This document shows, piece by piece, positions 1-10,376 of a DNA stretch of 64,000 nt. Numbering within the stretch: the stretch's first letter is position 1; the number at the start of each line of letters is the position of its first letter. Origin of the DNA: Halocafeteria seosinensis (lineage: Eukaryota; Sar; Bigyra; Bicosoecida); assembly GCA_001687465.1 (NCBI GenBank), contig LVLI01000172.1, positions 186,001 through 250,000 on the forward strand, in the 5' to 3' direction. A model generated the notes under the pieces. It did no database searches. It saw only the letters and a program-made list of their open reading frames with translations, and was not told the DNA's origin. A program made the translations under genes and the position numbers.

Positions 1-3000
1 CAATTTGCCGAATAACTCATGAGCCACGTTAGTATCCTTATTTTGAACAGCAAGTTGCAGATCATCAAGTACCCCCAAAATGTTATCGGCTGAGTGCTTG
101 AATCTAGTTAGGGCATGCTTGATGCGGTTCTCTAATTGCTTGCATGTTAATGCATGTCTTCGGATCACCTCTGAAGCTTGTGGTAAACCCTGGACGCTAC
201 GATATGCCGCTTCAAAGTGTTTCCCAGTCGACCGCAGAAGATCTATGAGACTATCCAGGTCTAAAGAGCGTTTCACCGTCAACCTTATTTCATCGGAACA
301 ATTACCCTTCAGACCTCCCACGGAGGTTAGAGCATCGGCTTCCCCGTCACTTTTATACTTCACATTCGTCATGGTCATTCCAGGGGTGTCCAAAGCACTA
401 CCATTTGAGAAGCGGCCGGTGTCAGCGTGGTCGATTTGAGAGTCCGGTGTGCCGGTTGCGGAGACGCTTGTTTGCGTGAGTGAGACGGAATTGGAGCTTG
501 TCTGTCCCTCCGCGGTGTCACTTTTCAAAGGAGACGATCGTTCCGAGGCAAACCATGGATGTTTCAAGCATTGATCCACCGATAATCGCTTCTCAGGGTC
601 CACTTGCAGCATTCCCGTTATCAACTGTTTCGCATCAGAGGAGATATGTGTCCATACTGGTGGAGGAAAATGAAATGTGCCAGTTTTTATGCGTTCTTCC
701 CATGACATTTGGGCGACTTGATCATTTTCATCACCCTCGTCTTCAGGGTACTCATCGAATGGGAGGTACCCAGCTAGCATAGCATAAAGAATGACCCCTA
801 GACTCCACACGTCCACAGGCTTACCATACTTAGACGGCATCTGACGAGCGAAGAGCACCTCAGGCGCAACATACTGTGGACTGCCACAGAAAGTAGACGC
901 GCCTCCGGCTGTGTTGCCAATGTAACGAGCGACACCAAAGTCGGCAATTTTGACCCGTAGTGCAACATCGCCATTTTCGTCGCTCCTGTTTGCTTCGTCC
1001 TTCGAATTCATAACCAGTATATTCTCAGGCTTTAAGTCTCTATGTATTATATTTTCCTGATGCATAAACTGGAGGGCTTGTAGCGCCTGTTTCATAACAT
1101 TTCTCGCCTGGTCCTCACTGAAATTGCCTGCTGAAACTAAGCTGTCAAACAACTCGCCACCCTTTGCATACTCAGTCACAATATACACGTAATGATCACT
1201 TTGATGAGAATACACATCAAACAAATGAATGATATTCAAGTGCTGACCAAGTTTTGAAAGCACTTGAACCTCATCGAGCAGTCTACTTTGCTTCCAGTTC
1301 TGACTTAGGCGAAACCGTTTTGTGTCGATGCACTTAACAGCTCGTTGTTCTCCATTCTCCCGATGAGTACACGTTCTTACAACGCTAAACGTTCCTCGAC
1401 CAATTATATCTCCTAACTCATAATCATCGTGGAAAGGCGTCTTCTTGATCTTCGCGTTGCCATCGCTACGACCGCTATCCAGTATATCGGTGCCGGTAGA
1501 ATCTCCTGTTCCTTGTCTATGGGTCGGCCGTTTAATTCTTAAAGGGGTCATCCCACTTGGTCTTACGTCACTCAGCTTCATATCGCTGTCCTCACTACCC
1601 CCCGCCTCGCTCTTGTTGTGTTCCGAGGCAGACAAGGGCTGCGAAGTCGAAGCTCCATCTCCTTTCAACTCCTCTGCTTCAAGTCGCGAGGTAGTTAAGC
1701 TCCGCTCGCTTTCGTAGCTTGCCGTTCGTTCCTCCACATTATGTTCCTTGTGCGAGGTGTTTTGCTGTTCCTCGAAACGGTTAACCTGCGGGGAGTGACT
1801 GTAAGACCGTCCCGAGGATGCTAAATAACCATTCCTACTAGTGTTTTGCTGCGATTTCCCAGACCCACGCCTATTCCGCACACTTGAGTACGCGCCATCT
1901 GCCCGCAAGTCATAATACGAAGAAGCATTGTAATCGCCCTGGTACTGAGCCGGGGTATCATAAGAATTTATATGCGTATCCCTAGTCTGACAAGCGTCCA
2001 ACGACAATGGTATACCTGTTCCGCCAGCGTCGCTGAGAGGCTGGAGCTGCGGTGATACCTCAATACTGTGGTGTTCTGATGAGAGCTCTGAGGGCGTTCC
2101 TTGGTAGGAGTAACGATTTTGATGTTGCGAAGAAGAATTTTTCTCATGTTCGTAAACAACGTCCTCATTGTCCGCCTGACCCGTTATTTGCCTGTTGACA
2201 AAAGGTGTGCTACTTTCTGAGGATTCACTATACTCAGGAGGCCTCAAGTAGCTCGGAGGGATTCCGTGTTGCCCACTAGAAACACCACCATAATGTTGTC
2301 CCTGCTCGCCGGACGGTGGTCCCCATTCTTGGTGCCCTGGTGCACCTCCTTGACTATTGTAGCGAGATGGGTGAAGGGGTGGACGTGCCGCTTCACCATA
2401 CGCCTGCTTTAATATTACTGGTTCCGTTGGACAAGAGCTGGAATTACCAGGTCTACCGTAGTGACGACTATTATTTGCGTGAGTCCCAACGTAAGAGTCG
2501 CTTCCGGGTGTGCCGTGTCCGTAAGTTATACTCAAGGGCGGCGATTCGTCCAAAGAAAATTGGGGAGGGTGCATACCACCTCCCATACCCGGCTCTACTT
2601 GAGGAGAATAGTGAGGTGACAAGTGTCGCGACGGTGTTCTCCACGTCCCAGGAGGTGTCCGACTAACTTGGGGATTATAGTGCCGACTAGCATTGGAGAC
2701 ATGCGCAGGGGATGCTGTATGGCTAGCAGAATGCTGTGAGACGTAACTACCATAGGACGTTTCGTCGCCGATATAGCCCTTGGAACTATCCGGCACCCTA
2801 GGTGTACTTCCTCTCGAGCCGTCTGCCATCTGTTTCTGGGTTCTTATTAGTTGCATTTGGTCTTGATCCAATTTCAATCGCTGTTCATCTATTTCTTGTT
2901 GTCTTCGCATCAGTAACTCATCCGTCGTCAACTCTGAATCTGGCCTCGGGCTCTCATTTTTCTCTGTTTCCTCGTCGTCCTTCCTCCCCCGGTCGTTTTT

Positions 3001-3120
3001 CCGTGCAGTTCCCGTGCCATCTACACCCGTCTTCCTCATTAACAAATACGTTGCAACAGTGGCAACGACACCAGCTGCTGACGCCGCTAAAACGACTGTA
3101 AAGGCTTGATTCCGATCCAT
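1..3120 (-). CDS. Membrane-anchored CAMK-family Ser/Thr protein kinase (3'-truncated by window edge)
   Basis: An open frame of 1,040 codons runs from ATG at 3120-3118 to base 1 without a stop or an obvious intron, so the C-terminus lies outside the window. Residues ~7-28 form one hydrophobic segment (AFTVVLAASAAGVVATV...), followed by a charged, coiled-coil-prone stretch and ~450 Ser/Tyr/Gln/Pro-rich, probably disordered residues. The kinase domain spans ~565-855: glycine loop GRGTFSVV, ATP lysine K596 (RAVKCID), HRDLKPEN with catalytic D695, DFG with D727, and APE. The fold reads as CAMK (DAPK/CHK2/CaMK-like). No FHA domain is visible. A ~10-residue acidic insert (SKDEANRSDENG) sits between the catalytic loop and DFG. 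The tail is low-complexity, then helical. A phosphotransferase anchored by its N-terminus in a membrane (single-pass or signal-anchor) is inferred. The substrate is unknown. Confidence 0.85.
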   Translation of the reverse strand, partial: MDRNQAFTVVLAASAAGVVATVATYLLMRKTGVDGTGTARKNDRGRKDDEETEKNESPRPDSELTTDELLMRRQQEIDEQRLKLDQDQMQLIRTQKQMADGSRGSTPRVPDSSKGYIGDETSYGSYVSQHSASHTASPAHVSNASRHYNPQVSRTPPGTWRTPSRHLSPHYSPQVEPGMGGGMHPPQFSLDESPPLSITYGHGTPGSDSYVGTHANNSRHYGRPGNSSSCPTEPVILKQAYGEAARPPLHPSRYNSQGGAPGHQEWGPPSGEQGQHYGGVSSGQHGIPPSYLRPPEYSESSESSTPFVNRQITGQADNEDVVYEHEKNSSSQHQNRYSYQGTPSELSSEHHSIEVSPQLQPLSDAGGTGIPLSLDACQTRDTHINSYDTPAQYQGDYNASSYYDLRADGAYSSVRNRRGSGKSQQNTSRNGYLASSGRSYSHSPQVNRFEEQQNTSHKEHNVEERTASYESERSLTTSRLEAEELKGDGASTSQPLSASEHNKSEAGGSEDSDMKLSDVRPSGMTPLRIKRPTHRQGTGDSTGTDILDSGRSDGNAKIKKTPFHDDYELGDIIGRGTFSVVRTCTHRENGEQRAVKCIDTKRFRLSQNWKQSRLLDEVQVLSKLGQHLNIIHLFDVYSHQSDHYVYIVTEYAKGGELFDSLVSAGNFSEDQARNVMKQALQALQFMHQENIIHRDLKPENILVMNSKDEANRSDENGDVALRVKIADFGVARYIGNTAGGASTFCGSPQYVAPEVLFARQMPSKYGKPVDVWSLGVILYAMLAGYLPFDEYPEDEGDENDQVAQMSWEERIKTGTFHFPPPVWTHISSDAKQLITGMLQVDPEKRLSVDQCLKHPWFASERSSPLKSDTAEGQTSSNSVSLTQTSVSATGTPDSQIDHADTGRFSNGSALDTPGMTMTNVKYKSDGEADALTSVGGLKGNCSDEIRLTVKRSLDLDSLIDLLRSTGKHFEAAYRSVQGLPQASEVIRRHALTCKQLENRIKHALTRFKHSADNILGVLDDLQLAVQNKDTNVAHELFGKL

Positions 3121-4319
3121 TGTGACCTTCTAACAACGTCACTCTACCACTGCGCTTCCTCCGGAATGGTTCCGTGGGCTTCAACAACAGCTGTTCCCAA
3201 CCACAACACGTGGTCTGTCCTCCCCCTTTTTTCAACCTCTGCAACGGCAAGAAGGCAGTTGATGCACAAGGTACACTATACAGACAAAACACTACATATG
3301 AAAGCACATATGAGCGACAAGAAGCATATGACCAAGCGACAAACTCCACACGAGCAGAAACTGAGAAAATGGGCTCTCACCTTGCCTATACGCCTGTTTT
3401 CTTCTGTTCCAGCTTTACCAACTATACATATAGCCTCGCATATGAAAAATGCACACTATGAAACAAGCTGATTTATCGCTAATGGTCGTTTTTCCAAGTT
3501 TGAGCAAGTATCCGTGGTGTGGCGTGTCCATGAAAAGGCAAGAATTGAGTGATTTTCCACCTTTCCTGGGCCGGCACTTACAGCTTAACAAAGAAAGGTA
3601 GACCTACTGACACACCTGCACTCATCGGTAGTATCAAAAAGGTGCCACTAACACTGTATAAACCCTCAAATGCATAGGTTTTCCAATAAAAATGCCAGCC
3701 CGGATCCGGGCCACCAGCCCGGCTCCAGGGTCATGTGATACTGTATCGTGTGTGTGTGCTGTATGATACTGTACCACGAGAATGCTCGATACATACAGTA
3801 CATCGAATTTATCAACGGTGCACAAGAACATGAATACGTACGTATCCAAAAGTCCTTCATTTTCTTGCATACGTATTATCCGCCAGTCGTGATTTATGCA
3901 TTGTTAGTCAACGGGAAGGTGATAAATAAATTTGTACAAATAGTTGCAGTGCATTGCAGGCTCCGGGAGTTGGAAGTTACATGGTATCAGCTCCGAGCGC
4001 TGTCACCGGAATTTCTTGCCTTTATGTTAGGCTACCGCGCAAAAATGTACAAACTGTATAAAAGTTTTATCAGTTGTACCCAGCCACATGTACTGTGTTC
4101 AACCTGATAAGAGTGCAATTATCTGATTCCAACAAAGTCGAAGCACCCGGAGTGTTGGCATGGTACAAGACAAGCACATGACTAGAACACCTAGTTTCGC
4201 GCCTGGTCTCGTATGACGAAGAAACTTAGTACAACTAAGTTCAGTTTGTAGGCCGCTGTACAGGCCACTCAGTCAAGTTGGTTACCCGGAACTGTTGTAC
4301 AATACGTGCAACACCATTG

Positions 4320-4368
4320 CGGTCAACTTCCCGCCCGGTGGGCTATCTGTCACATGTGTGTGTGTACA
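4320..4368 (+). repeat. Inverted-repeat arm, copy A
   Basis: Left arm of the pair. It shares the core TTCCCGSCCGGTGGGCTATC, followed by TGTCACAT and a GT run, with copies B (4743-4792, reverse) and C (61384-61431, forward). Confidence 0.75.
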
Positions 4369-4742
4369 ACCAGGTAACACCGCGAAGTTTGTTCCCACTA
4401 ACCTGAAGAAGACTTGGTGGTGAAATCAAAACTATCTACTATTTATACGACCCTCGAACATCAAGTGCGGTGGGAATGAACATGTGCGCCCTATTTCGTT
4501 CTGGAGTTGTCACTCACAATTTTGAGTCACAAAGCGGTTTCGGAGCAGCGCATTGCAGATTGGATACTGACTNCCCTGANCTAGTTNTAGCTTTATTCTT
4601 CCCAGTTTCTCCGTTATTGACCAGATGGTATTGTTTAGTTCAATGTTATATTCTATAAGCTCCATTTACTCTTCGTATTGGTCTAGTATAGTTTGGACGA
4701 AACAGGAATCGAAAAGACTGAAACGAGAATTTCTTCCTTTTT

Positions 4743-4792
4743 CAGCACACACACACAAATGTGACAGATAGCCCACCGGCCGGGAAGCCGAC
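4743..4792 (-). repeat. Inverted-repeat arm, copy B
   Basis: Reverse-complement partner of copy A. Read on the minus strand it runs from GTCGGCTTCCCGGCC at 4790 to the GT run at about 4745. Confidence 0.75.
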
Positions 4793-5000
4793 AGTAAAAA
4801 GCTGTAAGGCATTCAGACTGCGCCTATTTGCTGTCATTGATGTATCGTCTTTCAATATCAAGAGGAGTGTAACAAGGAAAGAGGACTTTTCGTCACAGTG
4901 CATCATATGATACATATCCAGCACAAATAATTGGCAACTGTATCTACTGGAAAACGAGAATTCTTCTTTCTTTCATCCAGGCCACTGAAATACACCAGAC

Positions 5001-7091
5001 ATGTCCCAAGAAAGAGAGCTTTATGGGCGTTTGCAAGAAACGGAGAGAGTATTGAATTCACTAAATAGCCGGAAGAATGCACCTCTGATGCCCCCGGAAG
5101 GTGGTTTGACCCGCGTGTTCCAATCTGTCCCCAGTGGGGACGGCAGAGGAATGGTCTTGTCTCAACAATATGGAAGTCAACATAGTTCCCAGAGTTTAAG
5201 CCAAAGCCAAAATAGCCATGGATTGGATGGCTTAGATGGACTGGTCAGCTTTTCGCAGCGGAGCTCTCTTAATCAAACGCAGACTTCGAGTTCCTCAAGG
5301 AATGACAGAGGCAGCTATCTTCGTGGCGGTTGTAGAAGTGCAAACGACCCTCAAACAACAATGTCTCCAAAGTCAAATGCTACAGCGGTAAATACTCGAG
5401 TACTTTTCCAACTGAAACATACTATGGAGCAAACATTTGATAAAGTAAAACAAATAGGAGAGTATCTAATGGAGAGAGAAACGTCTAGCAATTCTCGGAC
5501 CGGCGACACGAACACAGAAAATATGCTCAACACATTGCAAATGGTGCAAAGTGATGTAAGACACTTAATTCAGACGACTCAAAAGGGAAAGGAAGAACCT
5601 ACAGCCTTCCAGCAAGCTGTCCACAAAGTGAACCAGCAAGGGTATGAGGAACTTCTGCTAGAGGTAGTAACCCAACAAAAAGCATTGCTTGCTGAGTTTG
5701 GTGAACGTCTGACTTCGATGGATGAATCCATGAACTCGATAAGCGATTGCGTCAAGTCGTCAACCAGCGTTGCTGCAACAATGCTCACCCCAGAGACAAA
5801 CTCAAAACCCACTGCTGTAGGCCCGACCGAAGAGAGCAAGGAGGAAGCCCAAAGGAGTAGGAAACGATCCCGAGCTGTATCAAGTCTAAAACATTGTACA
5901 AACAGCTCCTCAGAACTCAAAGAAAAACAGAACGCGAAGGAGCGATGCAACACTAAGGGAATTCCCTCCATCACCCGGTCCTCTCTCCGAGCTTCACGCC
6001 ACTTAGGCAAAGAAACTACCAGTAGCCAAGAGCAGGTTCAAAGGCGGAAGCGTCTCGAACACAATGGCACTAACTCTGTAGTGGAAGGAAAGAAACCAAC
6101 TCCAAGGAAACGTCATGAGAACACAGCATCGAGGGGGTCCGCGACGAAACCAAAGAACGAACTCGACACCAAGAAGGATGCAAAACCAACGAGCAGGGTC
6201 AAAGCACAAAAAAACACGAAGAAACGCGGAAACAGCACAGCTACGCAAGAGCACAAGAAGCGCCTGGCGAAGAGAGCCAAAACAGAGACGAGTACCACTC
6301 AGACTCTTCGAAAGACCAAGAATAAGAAACCACAGAAAGTCTCGAAACCCCCCTTAAAAATTACCGACTCAGACATAATATCCCCTTCGGAGAGCGTAAT
6401 GTCGACCCCTTCCCCGATACACCAAAGCGAAAACAACGTAAGGTGCAATCCAGTGAGACGACGGCTCGTCACAGGAAACTCAACCCCCCAATACCAATAC
6501 GGACTCGGTAGGAAAAAAGGTCATGACGCTACCACGGCCGTAACTAGAGGTGCGGATGATGCTGTATCCATTTCCCAAACCTCAAAACCTTTGGTATCCT
6601 CATTGTTCGTGGAGTACAAAGAAAAGGCATCTCCGAAGAATCAAGCCACTGATTCTCCTCTGATCGAACCATCTATGTCGCTTGAAGAAATTGACAACTT
6701 GTTCCAGGAGAACAGCCCTTGTATGAGTCGCGAGTCGATGCAAAACCAAATGATGTTTCCAGGCAATGAAGAAGACCCAGGAGCACCAACTCAATCGCAG
6801 GCCGCTAGTACCCTCGGTAGCCATCCAGTTTCAAGGAGTGAATGGAATAGCGAGGAGGACAAGCAGGACGACGATTTGCCGGATGTGATTCCCTCGTTGT
6901 CCCAAACCCAACTAGCTGCTGTTTCTCGGTATCGTGGACACGGAGAGGGTATGACTAAGATACCGAAAGCTGATGCAATTCCGAAGGACGATTGCCATCA
7001 ATTCTCCCCTCCTTTGTTCAACTTTCGGGAGGCATGGATGCATTCCAGACGACAGCGATTGAGAAATAACATCAGTAAATTGTACCAATAA
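5001..7091 (+). CDS. Unrecognised basic, Ser/Gln-rich nuclear-type protein, 696 aa
   Basis: Single-exon frame from ATG (ccagacATGTCC) to TAA. I do not recognise the family. Visible features are a short helical N-terminus (residues ~1-25), and Ser/Gln-rich low complexity at ~50-100 with SQ dipeptides that could be PIKK sites. A coiled-coil/helical block lies at ~130-250 (LKHTMEQTFDKVKQIGEY, then EELLLEVVTQQKALLAEF). A very Lys/Arg-rich segment at ~280-450 has several bipartite nuclear-localisation-like clusters (KKRLAKRAK, RKTKNKK). An acidic/Ser-rich part follows, and a conserved-looking C-terminal helix ends FREAWMHSRRQRLRNNISK. A chromatin- or DNA-associated role is inferred only from charge and motifs. 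Confidence 0.75.
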   Translation: MSQERELYGRLQETERVLNSLNSRKNAPLMPPEGGLTRVFQSVPSGDGRGMVLSQQYGSQHSSQSLSQSQNSHGLDGLDGLVSFSQRSSLNQTQTSSSSRNDRGSYLRGGCRSANDPQTTMSPKSNATAVNTRVLFQLKHTMEQTFDKVKQIGEYLMERETSSNSRTGDTNTENMLNTLQMVQSDVRHLIQTTQKGKEEPTAFQQAVHKVNQQGYEELLLEVVTQQKALLAEFGERLTSMDESMNSISDCVKSSTSVAATMLTPETNSKPTAVGPTEESKEEAQRSRKRSRAVSSLKHCTNSSSELKEKQNAKERCNTKGIPSITRSSLRASRHLGKETTSSQEQVQRRKRLEHNGTNSVVEGKKPTPRKRHENTASRGSATKPKNELDTKKDAKPTSRVKAQKNTKKRGNSTATQEHKKRLAKRAKTETSTTQTLRKTKNKKPQKVSKPPLKITDSDIISPSESVMSTPSPIHQSENNVRCNPVRRRLVTGNSTPQYQYGLGRKKGHDATTAVTRGADDAVSISQTSKPLVSSLFVEYKEKASPKNQATDSPLIEPSMSLEEIDNLFQENSPCMSRESMQNQMMFPGNEEDPGAPTQSQAASTLGSHPVSRSEWNSEEDKQDDDLPDVIPSLSQTQLAAVSRYRGHGEGMTKIPKADAIPKDDCHQFSPPLFNFREAWMHSRRQRLRNNISKLYQ

Positions 7092-7335
7092 GTCAGCCAC
7101 AACATCGGATGTTCTTGTAATCCATAGATACTCTCCGCCGAGGTTGGTGGCCCAGACGGTCAGACCAGGCTTGTTGTTCACAACTTCAGCACCATAGCAG
7201 CCGGCCTCGGGTCCAGCTCAGTCTGGCAGTAGATCAAGCCTAGCAGTTGTAATGAATTGATGCAAAGGTACTAGGTACAGTGTATATTTTTTCGCTTCAG
7301 AAAATATATTTAATAGTGTTTGTAAAAGGATAATA

Positions 7336-10300
7336 ATGTCTTCGGAGGAAACATGGAGCAGCCCCTTCAATGGGCCTGTCTGTGACTCCCATGGCCTGGA
7401 GCTCCATTCAATGAGGACAATGATGCCTCCATTGCCCTTATCACATTCCGACTCCTCCGATATAAACCAAATTGCCAGCAATCAAGCTTCCGGAAGCGGT
7501 AAACTTAACGTGGGCTCTTTATACCCTGTCCTTGTCAGTCCCAGGAAAGTCGAAATAATACGAGTATGTGCCATGATTTATCCCTTTTCCTGCGCTCTAA
7601 TGAGCGTTATCGCGGTCCTGCAACGATATATTACCGTACTTGTTGTTGTCGTTGCAGTATGAAGACCAGAAATGCTTGTATAGGTGGACTATCCCCTATC
7701 CGACGCATGACCAATTTGATGGGCCTTTTTGCCAAATTCCCCATCATGATGATTCGGTGACGGAAGATCAATCGTACGTTTGATATTGGATGGAGCATGG
7801 ATTTTTTTTTGTTCCCGGCCCTTATTCAATTGGTTGAGTCTTTTGAGAGTGCAGAAAGAGCAACCGACAAACTCCTCAGCCAAAGCGGGGAGGTATGTTG
7901 TGTGCCAGTGTAAATTCCAAATACGTATGGATGTGGCCCCTCTATGCTACAAACCTGAATGATTCCAGGCATGTAACAAAGATCTCAATGGTACGTTGAG
8001 GAGTGAGTCCTAAAGGTGCATAGTCTCGTTTACATCTGCGGTTATCTGCTACCCGGACAGCACCATACCGTCGCAGCATTACACGCGGTGGATAATGTGC
8101 CCTTCTTTGCTGTGGTGCACACGAATGCGGATTTTAGTGTCTTTGATGACAAGGGCGTTTTGATGACTACGATTCGACCCAGCATCTACTCTGAAAGTGG
8201 AGTGGCACCTTCAGTTATCAAAACTGCCGCCAGCTCGTTGTGGCTCGAGCAGCAGGCACCAGGTGTATATAAGTTCTTAGTGGCATCGCTAACACGAGTC
8301 AAACGCCCGAATAATTCTCCACCGAAAAGGAAGAATACGAGGATACATGCCGACGCAGGAGAAAGCGACTTGGACATCAACTTTTATTCTGTGTATTATA
8401 ATACTTTAAATGAGAAGAAGACCCTCGGGGGCCAAGACCAACGAAGTAAAAATGTTCTTGTTCCGGCACACACATGCACCGCCACGGAATCTGGCTGTAT
8501 TCATGTTAATCATGCGATACGTGAATTACCGGATCCCCAAGCACAGCGGAATCCCAAACTTCTAATCGTCAACGATCCTCCATGCATTTTGCTATCACTA
8601 GGTACAAACTTCTTATACAAATTCGGATTGAGAACTACGTTGTATGATACCGACTTGGCGTTTCCTTCTCCTAGTCTAGATGCGATTCGCAGGCCATTTC
8701 AGTGGAATATCGGTACAAAGGAACTGAACGATGACAGCTTTACTGCCAAGGAGACGGATATAGGCCACCCCACTAGTGGCGTAGATATTCTTGGAGACGA
8801 TAAGGTGTTAACTAGTGGAGTAGCTAGCGATTCGGGAACTCTTTCGTTCGTATTGAGTACAGTCAGCGTTAGATACTTGGCTCGAATCTCCCGACAAACG
8901 ACCAAGTGCTTTACAAATCTAAGGAAAGACGAAGATCCGGTGAAGTTGGGCTGCTCCGTTTTCGTCAATCAAGTATCTAATATTGCGGTAGTTTTCTTTG
9001 GAGGTGAAGTCAGATCCTCCAGCCTTTCCGCGAACGATAGTGGTTCGTTGGCGGCGATCCTGAAGGATCACGGAGCCCGGGCTCCCAGTGAAGGGTCGTG
9101 CTCTACCCCTGTTACGGGCAATATAAACGAGATATTGTCAACTTTAGCTTCCCAAGATGCGACGCCCCGGAAGCGCCGAAGGAGGAATAGCAAAGATGTC
9201 GGGACAGGTAGAGAGACCAACTCCTCAAAAATGTTGGAGGGACCCCAGGGATACGACGCACGAGAGTCATGGGAAAATGCGTGGAAAGCGTTGAGCAAGT
9301 CTCAAGACAGTTTAAGGGAAAGGTGGGAGAGCAAATCAGCATCGCAGATCGTTGAAGATGCAGGCACTTTACTCTCACAGAGAGGAAATGATTCTTCCCC
9401 TCCGATTGACGAGGGTCCTCTGCGCCTTCTTATTTCCAGCCTCAATGAATGTCTAGCACAAAAATCATCGAGGATGCGTTCGGTGATGGAGACAGTCATC
9501 CGTCAGATATTGGACGATCGTCTCATTGTGGGTGTGTCTTCAGGTGAAAGGACTCTGTGCGCGCGGCTTCCGTACTTAAATAGCCTGGTAAGTTACCCTT
9601 CTTATGGCTTGCTCTTTTACGCACCAATAAGCGTTCCTTGCAAAGCTCTCACTGTAAGGGACTTCGCAGTGGTGCAACAAGAATAGAGGGAGTCTTTCCC
9701 TACTGGAGAGCCATTTATTGTGCTGCATCCGGTTCTACGACCTCTTACATTTACTTCTTTGTGTGATGTTTCGCTTGTGCAGGACCTGTTAGATAAGGCT
9801 GTGGAATCGGTTTCACAACTGCCAGAGGACATTTTGGTAGAGTATTTACAATGGACCATTTCAAACGTGGGAGACATAGAGTCGGAGAAATTGGACTCCA
9901 CCAAGCGGAAGTTTGGTATCGCGAACGTAGACTCAGAAGACGTGGGCGTTATATGTCTGATGACCGAAGCTCTTTCTAAGTCATGGAACGATATTGAGCT
10001 TGAGAATTCTCTTCGCAAGGTGGATGTGTGGATCGTAGTCCGCCTTCTTTCGGTGCTATTATTCTTGTTGCATAAAACGTATCAGCACAAAGTCTTTGCG
10101 GAAGATCAGTCGGCAGATGATAAGCAGTTCATATTGCGAGTAGTCCAGTGGATGCAAATTGCCTTGGATTCGCAATTCGCGTCGCTACTGTTGAACTCCT
10201 CCATGGATCAGCGATTTCTCGATGTCCTCCAGCGGTATCAGCATCTTGTTAAGGAAGTAGTTGAAGCTACCTACCACACATGTGAAGTTTATGGAGCGAT

Positions 10301-10376
10301 TGGACATATTATCAACAAAGCGAAGCTTCCTGTCAAACCTCTCCCGGAGTATTCCATTGAAATGACGGTACTATGA
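7336..10376 (+). CDS. NOL11/Utp8-like nucleolar beta-propeller protein (six exons, ~843 aa)
   Basis: Exons 7336-7563, 7658-7773, 7848-7892, 7969-7990, 8061-9587 and 9783-10376 join in frame. Donors are gtatgt, gtacgt, gtatgt, gtacgt and gtaagt; all acceptors end in AG (four are CAG, the exon-3 acceptor is GAG). The N-terminal part reads as a propeller start (YEDQKCLYRWTIP, then HVTKISMHHTVAALHA, FFAVVHTNADFSVFD). The middle carries a basic stretch (PRKRRRRNSKD). The C-terminal ~300 residues are helical (LLISSLNECLAQKSS, then LLDKAVESVSQLPEDIL). This layout of propeller, basic linker and helical repeats is that of NOL11/Utp8 of the t-UTP subcomplex, which supports rDNA transcription and 18S processing. 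The assignment rests on layout and short resemblances only. The 45- and 22-base exons and the 195-base last intron are the least certain parts. The long exon has no ATG at its 5' end, so the upstream exons are needed. Confidence 0.5.

Larger units (their letters stand above)
4320..4792. mobile_element. Candidate short inverted-repeat (MITE-like) element
   Basis: The ~45-base sequence at 4320-4368 (GGTCAACTTCCC, then GGTGGGCTATCTGTCACAT, ending in a GTGTGTGTG run) recurs in reverse complement at 4743-4792. The two copies therefore face each other across ~375 bases. The inner 38 bases match closely; the outermost bases differ (GTCAAC versus GTCGGC). The interior has no convincing coding frame and includes the three ambiguous bases. 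Terminal inverted repeats around a non-coding core fit a non-autonomous DNA transposon. No target-site duplication was confirmed. Another explanation is a dispersed regulatory repeat that happens to lie inverted. Confidence 0.5.
3121..5000. other. Gene-free region between divergent genes
   Basis: About 1.9 kb separate the start codons of the kinase (-) and the 696-residue protein (+). The small open frames here have no recognisable motif. The stretch contains a 14-base perfect palindrome around GGATCC at 3698-3711 within GC-rich sequence, three ambiguous bases (4573, 4580, 4587), and the inverted-repeat element at about 4320-4792. Promoters for both flanking genes are presumably at its ends, but no core element stands out. 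Confidence 0.6.

Noticed and set aside
3748-4107. 119-codon plus-strand open frame in the left intergenic region
   Set aside because: No motif, irregular composition, and it lies in a stretch with repeat features. Treated as chance.
8016-8060. GTG-initiated start of the NOL11-like long exon
   Set aside because: Eukaryotic genes seldom use GTG starts. A stop lies just upstream, and a CAG acceptor at 8060 in the right phase links to upstream exons.
9588-9782. Extra exon inside the 195-base intron of the NOL11-like gene (acceptor near 9671)
   Set aside because: The frame is open for ~35 codons, but no acceptable donor precedes its stop. The simple gtaagt...gtgcag intron keeps phase and was preferred.
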